Assembly: GCA_034440615.1 (NCBI GenBank)
Contig: JAOTOM010005049.1
Span: forward strand, 248,001-312,000
Length of the DNA stretch: 64,000 bases
Reading direction: 5' to 3'
Origin: Ashinkailepas kermadecensis
Taxonomy: Eukaryota > Arthropoda > Thecostraca > Neolepadidae
The translations under genes were made by a program, and so were the position numbers. Positions 1-12,600 of the stretch are shown piece by piece (within the stretch, counting starts at the first letter, position 1; the number at the start of each line of letters is the position of its first letter). The notes below the pieces were generated by a model. That model searched no databases and was not told the origin of the DNA. It saw nothing but the letters and a program-made list of their open reading frames with translations.

Positions 1-1260
1 CCTATGGTCTTCAGCTTCAGACGGCCACCCGATGCATAGCGTTTAATTTTGGCCTTGCTCCGTACTCAATCAACCCGCCTGCGCTGCTGTCAATCTCCAT
101 TCTTCTTGAACGCAATTTCTCATCTCGTTTCCACCCTTCTTCGTCTTGCGGTTCCATCTGTTCTGCGGGCGGGTTTTGTGTGCGGAGTTTTCCCAGGACG
201 CGGAACCGCCACGTGTGTGTCGCGGCGACACAATTTATTATCATTTGCGTCGAATTGTACCGCTTCCATGCACTTCGGGAGCCGCCGCGTCGCGACAAAA
301 AGACGCGAGCCGGCGGCAAGTGTCCCGTCTGATGTACGATCCTGCGGTGCGGTCTGGCACCAGCTCGGCGGCTCCCGTTCACCTGAAGCTGACGGATGGC
401 GGCTGCCGGCCCGCCGTCGATTCGCGTATTTACACCGCGCGCGCCGCCGCCCGGCCGAGTGCAATTATCAAGTGGCAAATGACTGCCGACAGGCCGGCCG
501 CTCGACGAGATAGATATCCTCCGGCGAACAGGTGCGCTAAAGACAACAGCGAGTGTGGCGGGTCGACTGTGATCGATAATTGATGCCAGGGTAAACAGTC
601 ATTTGCCGGATCTGCCGACTGTGATTGATGGTGGGCGGCGTGACGCGGCGGCGCGGCGGAGCGGCGGAGCGTCTCCTCGCCTGGCGCCGGTCGGCGAGGC
701 AGCAGCGGGTGCGCTCTCCGGCCGTCTGCCGGCCTCACCCGGCGAGTGCTGGCGGACGGTGTCCTGTGTTCACGTCGGTGCAGCGTCGGTGATCGGCCCG
801 GCCGCCGGTCACCACCGTCGGTGCGGCGACCGAGCGGCCCATTCTGCGCGGCCGACGGCTCGCCCCCCGCGGCCGATTCAGCGGCGTCGGGCGTCCAGCT
901 GTTGCCCGTCGCTGGCACGCGCCGGCGGCGCCCTCGACGCTCCTCGCCGTGCCAAGCCGCAAGTGGCGCGCGTGTAAAAACGGTGCTCGCACACGTCGGC
1001 GGCTGTGTGGGTTCGAACTGCACGACGCCTCAGACGTTCTCGACGGCGCAGAGTCGGCTGGTCTCTCGATGTTGGCCGCTGTTTCGCGGCCCGCCGCAGC
1101 GACTGCAGGTCGTCGCGTGCCGTGATTTGCCAGGGCGACCGACACGTTACGACCGCGACGGCGAGTCTCGGCAAACGTCGGGATGATGTTTTCCACGGCA
1201 GCCAGTGGGTGGTTCCGTGCTTAGACGATCACCGTGTACGGAAGTGAACGAATTAGCCAT
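1..1260. other. GC-rich sequence without a recognised gene
   Basis: CpG-rich, with open frames on both strands that match no known family and lack splice context. Probably part of an upstream cut intron, or a regulatory CpG island. Nothing more can be supported. Confidence 0.3.
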
Positions 1261-1264
1261 TCGT

Positions 1265-1560
1265 CAGCGCCCAGCGTCGCAGTTATTCCACCGAACAGAC
1301 GCGCCTTACCGTGAGCTTCCCAGCGTCCCAGTTATTTCACCGAACAGACACGCTTAAACATGCTACTCATTCAGTGGCGTTGCTCATGGTCGGCTTTTGC
1401 ACGCTATCGTGTTCACAGCGTACAACTGCTTCTGTATGGACGGCTCTTAGCGGTACTGTTGGCCTCTGCAGAGTGGGAAGCGCGTACAGTAACCTGCTTC
1501 TGTATGGACGGCTCTTAGCGGCACTGCTGGCCTGCAGGGTGGGAAGCGCGCTGCTTCGAG
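1265..1560. repeat. short tandem duplications (about 56 bp and 69 bp)
   Basis: Two diverged copies around ccaccgaacagac (1289, 1338) and two copies of a 69-bp unit containing ttctgtatggacggctctta (about 1430 and 1499). Confidence 0.7.
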
Positions 1561-1839
1561 GCAGCTGGCCAGCCGCTTGTACGGGTGGCCATTTTCCAAG
1601 TGAATCGTTGAAGCAGAGGCTATTGCAGAGGCAGAGGCTATATTCACGTCTGAGGATGTAGGCTTGTTTCTGTAGCTGCTGCGCAGTCCGTGTAGCATCG
1701 CAAATGTTGAGAGCGACATGGGATCCGCGAGGCTGTACGACTTGAGTGGGATCCACGAGGTTGTACGACGAGAGTAGATTACACCCGAGTTGGGCAACCC
1801 TGTGCTTACTTTTGACAAGAGCACGTGCCGAGATTCGTG

Positions 1840-2245
1840 TGACCTCTAGCTGGACCGACCGCCAGATCACGCTCCTCTGGGAGCAGACCACCACGTGGCC
1901 TTTAACTACATAGACCAACACGTCACGCTTTTCTTGGGACAGACTACCGCGTCATGCTCCTCTGGGGACAGACCACCACGTGACCTCTAGCTGGACAGAC
2001 CACCAGTTCACGCTCCTCCGGGGACAGACCACCACGTGACCCCAAGCTGGACAAACCACCACGTCATGCTCCTCTGGGGACAGACCACTACGTGACCTCT
2101 AGCTGGACAGACCACCAGTTCACGCTCCTCCGGGGACAGACCACCACGTGACTCCAAGCTGGACAAACCACCACGTCATGCTCCTCTGGGGACAGACCAC
2201 TACGTGACCTCTAGCTGGGCAGTCCACCACGTCACACTCCTCTGG
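1840..2245. repeat. 112-bp higher-order minisatellite
   Basis: Unit of 112 bp (gtcatgctcctctgg at 1951, 2063, 2175) made of two diverged ~56-bp halves sharing ggggacagaccacca and agctggacaga. Confidence 0.85.
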
Positions 2246-2259
2246 GCTGCGAGCCCTTG

Positions 2260-2905
2260 TGCTCGGCGTTCGCAGAAAGGCATCTGTGCCACATGTTTAT
2301 CCGATTATTCTCTGTGCGGCTATTCACCAGCCGTTTGCCGTTGCCGTGGCAAAAGACCGTGGAGCTGTTTTGCTGGAGAGGTCAGAGGGGACGCCCTTGT
2401 CCCGCCAGATAGCTCAGTGTTTCTACTGCAAACAGCGTCAGCGGTTTTCCGACCAGCTGTCGTAAGCCGATGCCGCTCGGCGAGCAGGCACGACAGTGAG
2501 GACCAACAACTTGGGCCGATACGCCGTCACAACCCGAACAACGGGAAGCAAACTAAATCAGCCAGAGCCAATCGCCGGTAAAACATAGAAACATTTGAGA
2601 TCTATTTGACGCTGCATGCACAGCTAGTTGACGCGAAAACGTACAGAGTGCGGGTGTCAAATGGCCAGTCCAGATCTGGGTGCAGCGTTCAGGTGGTTCC
2701 AGTTGGCAATCAGTTGGTGCAGCAGCGTTTCAATGGGGGTCAATGCCGTCGTGGTGCTTTGGACTCGCCCCATATGTTCAGCAGCTTCCCCCATTTCCCA
2801 GAAATGGATTCGTCTGATAGACGACCCATTCAGTATGCAAATAAGCGTCATGAACAACCACAGATCAATATTAGTGGACTGTTGCAGAAGGCTATTTAGT
2901 GGGCC
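2260..2905. other. non-repetitive spacer, no gene recognised
   Basis: Only short unrelated open frames; no splice-flanked exon or family match seen. Confidence 0.3.
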
Positions 2906-2907
2906 AA

Positions 2908-3645
2908 ACATTAAACCATGGACCACTGAGATGGTCTCTCGGATCTGGTGGGACAGACATTGAACCATGGACCATTAGGATGGTTTCTCGGATCTGGTGG
3001 GACATACATTGAACCATGGACCACTGAGATGGTCCCTCGGATCTGGTGGGACATACATGGAACCATGAACTACTGAGATGGTCTCTCGGATCTGGTGGGA
3101 CATACATTGAACCATGGGCCACTAAGATGGTCTCTCGGATCTGGTGGGACATACATGGAACCATGGACCACTAATATGGTCTCTCGGATCTGGTGGGACA
3201 TACATGGAACCATGAACTACTGAGATGGTCTCTCGGATCTGGTGGGACATACATTGAACCATGGGCCACTGAGATGGTCTCTCGGATCTGGTGGGACATA
3301 TATTGAACCATGAACTACTGAGATGGTCTCTGGGATCTGGCGGGACATACATTGAACCATTGGCCACTAAGATGGTCTCTCGGATCTGGTGGGACATACA
3401 TGGAACCATGGACCACTAAGATGGTCTCTCGGGTCTGGTGGGACAAACATTGAACCATGGACCACTAAGATGGTCTCTCGGATCTGGTGGGACATACATT
3501 GAACCATGGACTACTGAGATGGTCTCTCGGATCTGGTGGGACATACATTGAACCATGAACCACTGAGATGGTATCTCGGATCCGGTGGGACATACCTGGA
3601 ACCATGGACCACTGAGATGGTCTCTCAGATCTGGAGCACTCGGCT
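2908..3645. repeat. 49-bp minisatellite, about 15 copies
   Basis: Regular 49-bp spacing of ggtctctcggatctggtggg (for example 3031, 3080, 3129), with accatggaccactgagat between. Units differ by a few substitutions. Confidence 0.95.
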
Positions 3646-3724
3646 CGGTGGTGGCACCGGCAGACTTTAGCCTGATCTCGTAGCGAGGCTGAACCAACCG
3701 AAGGAAAGACGCACTAGCTCGTGA

Positions 3725-4368
3725 CCAGACTAGTGTGACCAGCTGGTGACATAGGGTATCCGACTAATGTGACACTGACTGGTGACGTCAAGTATCAGAC
3801 TAGTGTGACCAGCTGGTGACATGGGGTATCCGACTAGTGTGACTAGCTGGTGACATCAAGTATCAGACTAGTGTGACCAGCTGGTGACATGGGGTATCCG
3901 ACTAGTGTGACTAACTGGTGACGTCAAGTATCAGACTAGTGTGACTAGCTGGTGAAATGGGGTATCCGACTAGTGTGACTAACTGGTGACATCAAGTATC
4001 AGACTAGTGTGACCAGCTGGTGACATCAAGTATCCGACTAGTGTGACTAGCTGGTGACATCAAGTATCAGACTAGTGTGACAAGCTGGTGACATCAAGTA
4101 TCAGACTAGTGTGACAAGCTGGTGACATCAAGTATCAGACTAGTGTGACTAACTGGTGACGTCAAGTATCAGACTAGTGTGACTAGCTGGTGAAATGGGG
4201 TATCCGACTAGTGTGACTAACTGGTGACATCAAGTATCAGACTAGTGTGACCAGCTGGTGACATCAAGTATCCGACTAGTGTGACTAGCTGGTGACATCA
4301 AGTATCAGACTAGTGTGACCAGCTGGTGACATCAAGTATCAGACTAGTGTGACAAGCTGGTGACATCA
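3725..4368. repeat. 34-bp minisatellite, about 19 copies
   Basis: Units carry actagtgtgac and agctggtgacatcaagtatc; two variants (ggggtatccg and catcaagtatc) alternate in part, hinting at a 68-bp higher-order unit. Confidence 0.93.
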
Positions 4369-6118
4369 GCAACAGCAGCAGTGGGGTGCCCACCCACCTT
4401 TCGTGCCCGGACAAGCGTTACGAGCTGGTGTGTTCATTGAAAACCCCACTGTCGGATAATAAATCACTCATCTGGCCTTCAGCATGGTGGAATTCTAAAA
4501 GTTTAATATTGCCAGTAATTTTGATCAAGTTTTCGGCGTAATTCCTCAATAAAGGCGGCCAACTACCAACTGTTGCCAAGTCGTCGGTGTTTGATTGTGA
4601 TCTAGCGGCGAGGTATCTCATAAAGAGACGCAATCCATGCTGCGCACCGTCATCGTGGTTCCCAAAGTTCGTGCTCAAGCAGCTATGCAATATCCAATAA
4701 GACGCCAGTGTCTGGATAAGAGTGAGTCGCATGTGTTGTGTGCCTCAGCTCCAAGCATGCACTGATTGGGGAAACAAGCCTGCTGCGTCTCTCATCTCAA
4801 TGTAGATCTTGGTTGTCGCCGAAGTGACGGTGAAGTTTTTGATTGTAGAGAACATCTGGCAAATGGTTTCCTTCAGTTCCTTGTATCGTTCTGCTTTGCG
4901 TCAGGTGCTATACCGGTCGTCGTGTTAGTGTACCGCCACTTTAGCGTCGACTTAAATTGCTGTCAGTATATGGGCTCGCGGTTCGATTGGATCATTCACG
5001 TGAATAAGCAGCTGCCTTTGTCGTGAATTGATGCTACATATCTCGGGTAGTTGGCAACATGGGCTCGATCAAGTTCCATAGTGCCTCTGTTTTGCCAACA
5101 GCAGGGTGATATACAATGTCACTTTGTCTGCACCGGAAAAAGACAGCGCCCGATCCCAGCCAGTGCCCCTACAGCAGAAGCTCGGCCGCCGTCCTGCTGA
5201 ACGTCCTCAAATGCGGCCAAGTGCGGCGTGTCGCCGACCCGACCGGCGAACTCATCTGTCTTCTGCGAGCGGCCGATGGGGATGGGCGACGGGATTCCGG
5301 GAGCGGCGGCGGCGGCGGATGTTTGCCATGGCACGGCGGCCATGTCCGGACATTCCCGACCTGGACCGCGCCGCGCCCACCACCGTCGACGGCGTCGACA
5401 CCGCCGGCAGCTGACGCCACAACAGCGGAGCTGGCGCCAGAGCTGGCGCCATGAGCTGGCGCCATGAGCACCGGCCCTCCTCTGCTGACGCGTGACAACA
5501 GTCATGTCCGTTGTGGAGATAGCTTCGTAGACGCTTCCTCCGAGGATGACTGGTGCAGTGAGCGTGTGCACCCTACTTCCTCTGGAACTTGGCGTTACGC
5601 CACAAAGGTTGTGAATGTAATCGACGTAGAGCTCGCTTCATATGCTCCCCGAAAAACCCAGCTGACTGCTTGTAGATAATCAACATGGGAAGGGCACTAT
5701 TCATTCAACTAGAACCCCTTTAGAACCCCGCAAATAATGAGAGCAACCAATTACGCTTCCTGAAGCAGCATGTGCTCGGTTAAGCACAACTTTCAGATTA
5801 TTATCCGAGGCTGGTGGACATTGCACCAAATCTGCTTTTTTATCGTACCATGTGTCTCTGAGGCATGCGGATCATTATAGGACGTTTGTGGATCATCACC
5901 TACCCTCTTCCAGCGCCAACTAGCATCAATGGACGGAAGATCGTGATCAAAAAGTTGATTTCGCAAAGCGACCAAAATGCTCGCGCTGCTGTGTAAAAAT
6001 ACATACGTGCCTCTTTCGAGAAACGTTGGCGTGGCTCTCACCACACCTGTCCCGCCGTATTCTCCACCTATATCCGCTTCCATACACAGGTGCAAGGTTT
6101 CTCACCACCCGCCAACCT
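4369..6118. other. spacer without a recognised gene
   Basis: Mostly unique sequence. 5100-5460 is GC-rich with overlapping open frames on both strands but no family match; 5425-5465 has a gagctggcgccat short repeat. Confidence 0.3.
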
Positions 6119-6375
6119 TCACGAATCCCAGCTACATCGCCGTACACCCAGTTGATCCCTTGATTCTTGATCCCTTGATCCAATGACGAATCCCTTGATG
6201 GCCCATAGTCGACAGCGTGCTACACGAATCCCAGCTGCATGACCGTATACCCAGTTGATTCCTTGACCCCTTGACGAATCCCTTGATGACCCGTAGTCGG
6301 CGGGCGTGCTGCACGAATCCCAGCTACATCGCCGTATACCCAGTTGATGGCCGTGGTCGGCGGTGGACGTGCTGC
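6119..6375. repeat. 89-103-bp tandem repeat, about 3 copies, just upstream of cut exon A
   Basis: gaatcccagct recurs at 6123, 6226 and 6315, each followed by a cgccgta/gaccgta-cacccagttgat segment; ends about 65 bases before the exon acceptor. Confidence 0.75.
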
Positions 6376-6441
6376 ACGAGACCGCCGGCTCGTAGTGTAC
6401 AAGTCCAATACTGCTCAAAGTAACGCCCCGTTCCTCCACAG

Positions 6442-6608
6442 GGAAAGACGCGTCGCGACCAGTGCTGCCGTCCCGGCCCGAGGAGACGGCCGCCGACGAG
6501 AGGATCGCCCACATCCTGACCGAGGCGCAGCAGGCCATGAAGACTGAGCCGATGACAGCCGGTGCGGAGGACCAGCCCGCCTCCGGGGCGCAGAGCCCCT
6601 CCAGAGTG
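6442..6608 (+). CDS. ct: cut exon A: region following CUT repeat 1
   Basis: Acceptor ctccacag at 6434-6441, donor gtgagt at 6609. It enters with two bases of a split codon and ends in phase 0. It encodes [15 protein letters not shown], equivalent to the conserved post-CUT1 segment of CUX proteins (SDEAIKSILEQAK in vertebrates). The exon upstream with CUT repeat 1 was looked for between 1 and 6441 in all frames and not found. The donor is the first copy of a 77-bp tandem duplication. Confidence 0.85.
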
Positions 6609-9600
6609 GTGAGTCCCGGCCGGATCCCAGCCGGACTCCGGGGTGGTGAGGTGGAAGTGAGCGCTGCTCGGGCCTCTCCGGACCGATGAGTCCCGGCCGG
6701 ATCCCAGCCGGACTCCGGGGTGGTGAGGTGGAAATGAGCGCTGCTCGGGTCACTCCGGACCGGTGAGTAGCAGCAGGATCCTGGCCCGAATACTCGGAAG
6801 TGAGGAGCTGCCATCACTCAGAGACCATCGGAAGCGATGAGAACGATATACTACATAATCCTGCTCAGTTTTATTTTCTGGAGTGATGAAATACATCGGA
6901 TGGAGTTCTACCCAGAGCCTTTTGTGGTGGACAATTACGCAGAGTTCTGTTCGGAGTCTTTCGGCGGAGAAGGGGGAGGGGAAGGTACCAGCGGCACAGT
7001 TCTGTTCTCCGGTGAGGCTCTCTGGTGACATGGCTTCGCCACCACGGCATCGAAAACCAGCCGATTTCACTAACTAATCAAGCAATGGAACTTGGCTGTG
7101 ATAAATATTGGTGACACATCTCATACCAGCAGGTGCAGCCAGATATAACCCCCACCACCATCACCACCACCCCGTCACGCACATGACACATTAGATCAGT
7201 TCAGACACCGCCCGTACCACGCCAGCTGGTACGGCTCCCTTCAGTCCCGGCTGAAGATCTGTCGTGAGGCGCCAGAGGTGGTGGCGCTCGCGCAGCGCTC
7301 CGGTGCGGATCAGCGTCGCTCCGGTGTGGATCAGTGCCGCTCAGGTGCGGATCAGCGCCGCTCCGGTGCGGATCAGCGCCGCTCCGCATCGTGGCCAGGT
7401 CCGGATGGTGTTACACAGTGTCAATATACTGCCGTTGTAGGGCACAGTTTGTCATTCGTGACGCGCTTGTGAGGCGCAGTTCGGTCGATGCGCATTTAAT
7501 TTAACAACCGTCGGCCGGCGCGTGCAAGGAGCCAATTACTGAATCAGCGTCGTTGTTTCCAGTACGGTCCCGCAAGGAGTTTACATGTGAATGTCAAAGA
7601 TCACTCGCCATGTTGGTCTCAGCTTTCCAGCATTTGTCCGGCTAGTACGATAGGTGGCAATAAGGCTGAGCCATGTGGAGACGCTCAGAAAAATGAGCTT
7701 TTTGTGCACACACATGACACATAGCTGGGCTGTGCATTTTCTGTTCTCCATGTCTGGATCCGTGGTAGTTCAGGCTCGAATTGCCGTTGTAGCCTTCAGT
7801 TCACTTGTTACCCAGCATACATTTTCGGCCCGAATAGGAAGTGATTAATTTCCAATTAAAACTGAGAGCCCTCGAGTCGACACGGGGTCATACTGTCTGT
7901 CGGAAGCCCTTGAGTTGACGCGGGGGTCACTCTGCCTGTGGGAAGCCCTTGAGTCGACACGGGGTGACACTGCCTATCGGAAGCCCTTGAGTCGACACGG
8001 GGTCACACTGCCTGTTGGAAGCCTCGCGTGACAGCTGTGCGAGTGCACTCTCTCCTGATTCCACCAGCAGTTTGACGTCCAAATGGGCCATGAACCACGA
8101 CAGAGCGGATTCTTCCGCCGCCATTCCACCCTACCAAATGTGCATCATCAAAACGCATTCGAATGAATTTTACAAAAGACGGAATCGACCAGCGTTGGAC
8201 TGGTCATAGCTGACGGTGGGTACGTCAGCTGGGATGCTGGGTGGGTGGTTATAGCTGACGGTGGGTACGTCAGCTGGGATGCTGGGTGGGTGGTTATAGC
8301 TGACGGTGGGTACGTCAGCTTGGATGGGATCCGGTTAGAGCTGCCAAGCCGCTCTGCACGTAACGAATGCAGTCGCAGATTTTGGTGGTATTTCGCCCTG
8401 CACCATGGAGCAGCTGGTTCCTTAGTCCCCCAGCACGGGGACGAAGATGATGGGCTGTAATTGTGGGGCTGGTCTTGTCGAAGGCCCTATAATGGTGGTT
8501 TACGTTAACCAGGTCTAGGACTACGATATCCGTCAGCAGTCACATCATCTCCCGTTGCTCATATTGCTAACTGATTCCTGTCTCAGACACAAGGAAATCA
8601 TGCGGTGAAGGCCGCAAATTTGAAGAGCCTTTTCCTAACTTCAGGGCAGGATGCCGTTATAACACAAATTGGCTTGTCGAAGGCTCCCGATCCCACTCCA
8701 CCCCCTCCTCACACGTGCACCCCCTGATGTGCACCTCTTTTCAGATATGAGAGATCCACAACCCGTTTGTGGCTCAAAACACTTAGTGTACGTCATGTTT
8801 CCTCATGTTAGCCTTACTTCGAGCGAAGTCAGGAGCCCTATCCCTCTTTACATTCCGAACGTCTTCCGTCTTCCATACAGGTTGATCGCATGCACGAACA
8901 TGCATGCATGCAAGAACCGTCTACACCGACGAGCCTACCTATTACTGAGCGATTTTTTTCAAAGCTCGACCCAGAGATTGATACTTAAGACAAACTATGA
9001 TGTGAGAGACATAATTGAGCTTGTTCAATATGGGGGAAGCATGGCGCTTGCCGTCACCCATGTCACCAGGAGGTGCGATGCCCGGTCCTTAGGGCACTGT
9101 GGCTACTGTGAGCACTGCGGGCACTGCGGGCACTGTGAGCACTGTGGGCACTGTGGGCACTGTGGGCACTGTGGGCACTGTGGGCACTGTGGGCACTGTG
9201 GGCACTGTGGGCACTGTGGCCACTGTGGTCTCGGCCACTGTGTCCGATGGCCGTGCTGTGTGGGTGTGCTGCACGGCTTGGGTCGGTGTCCGATGGCCGT
9301 GCTGTGTGGGTGTGCTGCACGGCTTGGGTCGGTGTCCGATGGCTGTGATGTGTGGGTGTGCTGCACGGCTTGGGTCGATATCCGATGGCTGTGCTGTGTG
9401 GGTGTGCTGCACGGCTTGGGTCGGTGTCCGATGGCTGTACTGTGTGGGTGTGCTGCACGTCTTGGGTCGGTGTCCGATGGCTGTGATGTGTGTGTGTGCT
9501 GCACGGCTTGGGTCGATATCCGATGGCTGTGCTGTGTGGGTGTGCTGCACGGCTTGGGTCGGTGTCCGATGGCTGTGCTGTGTGGGTGTGCTGCACGGCT

Positions 9601-12600
9601 TGGGTCGGTGTCCAATAGCTGTGCTGTGTGGGTGTGCTGCACGGCTTGGGTCGGTGTCCGATGGCTGTGATGTGTGGGTGTGCTGCACGGCTTGGGTCGG
9701 TGTCCGATGGCTGTACTGTGTGGGTGTGCTGCACGGCTTGGGTCGATATCCGATGGCTGTGCTGTGTGGGTGTGCTGCACGGCTTGGGTCGATATCCGAT
9801 GGCTGTGATGTGTGGGTGTGCTGCACGGCTTGGGTCGGTGTCCGATGGCTGTGATGTGTGGGTGTGCTGCACGGCTTGGGTCGGTGTCCGATGGCTGTGC
9901 TGTGTGGGTGTGCTGCACGTCTTGGGTCGGTGTCCGATGGCTGTGATGTGTGGGTGTGCTGCACGGCTTGGGTCGGTGTCCGATGGCTGTGATGTGTGGG
10001 TGTGCTGCTCGGCTTGGGTCGGTGTCCGATGGCTGTGATGTGTGGGTGTGCTGCTCGGCTTGGGTCGGTGTCCGATGGCTGTGATGTGTGTGTGTGCTGC
10101 ACGGCTTGGGTCGATATCCGATGGCTGTGTGTGTGGGTGTGCTGCACGGCTTGGGTCGGTGTCCGATGGCTGTACTGTGTGGGTGTGCTGCACGGCTTGG
10201 GTCGATATCCGATGGCTGTGCGTGTGGGTGTGCTGCACGTCTTGGGTCGGTGTCCGATGGCTGTCATGTGTGGAGTGCTGCACGGCTTGGGTCGGTGTCC
10301 GATGGCTGTACTGTGTGGGTGTGCTGCACGGCTTGGGTCGATATCCGATGGCTGTGCTGTGTGGGTGTGCTGCACGTCTTGGGTCGGTGTCCGATGGCTG
10401 TGATGTGTGGGTGTGCTGCACGGCTTGGGTCGGTGTCCGATGGCTGTGATGTGTGGGTGTGCTGCACGGCTTGGGTCGGTGTCCGATGGCTGTGATGTGT
10501 GGGTGTGCTGCTCGGCTTGGGTCGGTGTCCGATGGCTGTGATGTGTGTGTGTGCTGCACGGCTTGGGTCGATATCCGATGGCTGTGCTGTGTGGGTGTGC
10601 TGCACGGCTTGGGTCGGTGTCCGATGGCTGTACTGTGTGGGTGTGCTGCACGGCTTGGGTCGGTGTCCGATGGCTGTGATGTGTGTGTGTGCTGCACGGC
10701 TTGGGTCGATATCCGATGGCTGTGCTGTGTGGGTGTGCTGCACGTCTTGGGTCGGTGTCCGATGGCTGTCATGTGGAGTGCTGCACGGCTTGGGTCGGTG
10801 TCCGATGGCTGTCAGTGTGGAGTGCTGCACGGCTTGGGTCGGTGTCGATGGCTGTCATGTGTGGAGTGCTGCACGGCTTGGGTCGGTGTCCGATGGCTGT
10901 CATGTGTGGAGTGCTGCACGGCTTGGGTCGGTGTCCGATGGCTGTCATGTGTGGAGTGCTGCACGGCTTGGGTCGGTGTCCGATGGCTGTACTGTGTGGG
11001 TGTGCTGCACGGCTTGGGTCGGTGTCCGATGGCTGTGCTGTGTGGGTGTGCTGCACGGCTTGGGTCGGTGTCCGATGGCTGTGATGTGTGGGTGTGCTGC
11101 ACGGCTTGGGTCGGTGTCCGATGGCTGTGATGTGTGGGTGTGCTGCACGGCTTGGGTCGGTGTCCGATGGCTGTGCTGTGTGGGTGTGCTGCACGGCTTG
11201 GGTCGATATCCGATGGCTGTGCTGTGTGGGTGTGCTGCACGGCTTGGGTCGGTGTCCGATGGCTGTGATGTGTGGGTGTGCTGCACGGCTTGGGTCGGTG
11301 TCCGATGTGCGGAATTTGTCAAGTCGTGGTCGCTAACAAGACGACAATGTGCCACTGAAGCCATGAGCAATAAGCTTCCCAAGCCTAACACGACTGAGAG
11401 CTAGTAAACCACAGATTGGCAGACGCACGGCTGGCGAGGGTGACGGGTCATGTCGAGTAGGTCACGACCGCCGAGAAGGTCACAACCGCCGGCCAAATGG
11501 TCGCACTCGTGAAGCGTCAACCGGGCAGGAAAATTGAACGTGAACGCCCACAACTTGAGCATGAGAATGGTGGCAACTTGGGATGTTGGTGCATTTCAGT
11601 CATCACGGAGAAGACCAATGACGCTTTGTTTGTGGAACGTCCTCGGTTCACTGCTTTGTTTGGGAGAGAGTCCTCCGTTCACTGCGGTGACCATGCTGCT
11701 GTTGGTGCCATTTTCTTTACACACACACATGTGGTGTGGATTTATGTGAGGATCCAATGACCAGATCCGGAAACCCATCGAGTGGGGAGAGTTGGGGGAG
11801 GGGATGGCAAGACGTGTTTCACATAAAAACTGATCATATTTGGATTACCCCGATGAGAAAATCCTCCTAAAATAATTTTTGCTGGGCTGCTGCTGGGCTG
11901 TTGCTGCTGCTTGGGCCGTCGTGGCAAATGCAGTTGGACAGTTCGAGAACGCAGCATTGTTGAAATTGGGGAATCGAGTGACTGAATGAGCTTTAAAGTA
12001 CACCATTGTACGAGTTTTGGGACACGATCTACGCCAATTCCCCTCACGGGTAGGGAACCCCATCGGGGCCCCTGTGTCGGTTTCAGAGACTCTCCTTGAC
12101 AGTTCCTTGGCCTACTGCTCATCCCAGCCGTCCCAGCCCAGCAATCCCATCCCAGCCCAGCCTTCGCGCCAGCCATTGTTGCATCTCACCGACGGCCGAT
12201 AGTCCGCGTGAAATCATCAAACGAACGCCCGGCACGAGAACACCATCACTGCCCGGAAGTTGCCGCCTCTCGCCTGCGCCTCTCGCCTGCGCCTCTCGCC
12301 TGCGCCTATCACTCGCTGCCGCCACGCCCGTCAATGTGTCAATCTCTCCGAACGGATCAGAGGCTGCGGTGGCCGACAATGGGCGCCGCGACCGCCGCGG
12401 CACGCGCCGCCGCCCCCTCCCCCACCCCACCCCACCCACACGGCGGCGAGGCGAGACGTCGGGAACATTGGCGTGCGCGATCACTAGCACCGCCTATCGC
12501 CCGTCAGCTGATTGGCACGGCCCCGGCCAGATGTGGCGAACACGGCGCGGCGGCGGCCACGCGTGGCGAACGCGGCGCGGCAGCGGGCCGGCCGGCGGAC

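Noticed and set aside
430..1196. Small genes in the first kilobase
   Set aside because: Open frames on both strands reflect high GC; Arg/Pro/Ala-rich peptides, no recognisable domain.
2908..4368. CRISPR array
   Set aside because: Repeats are directly contiguous with no unique spacers, and the window is eukaryotic.
5106..5570. Upstream cut exon in GC-rich open sequence
   Set aside because: None of the frames resembles CUT repeat 1 or known Cut linkers, and no matching pair of in-phase splice sites was found.
9063..11404. Overlapping open frames of 130-570 codons on both strands
   Set aside because: Artefacts of the 46-bp array; every frame is open and the peptides are period-shifted versions of one another.
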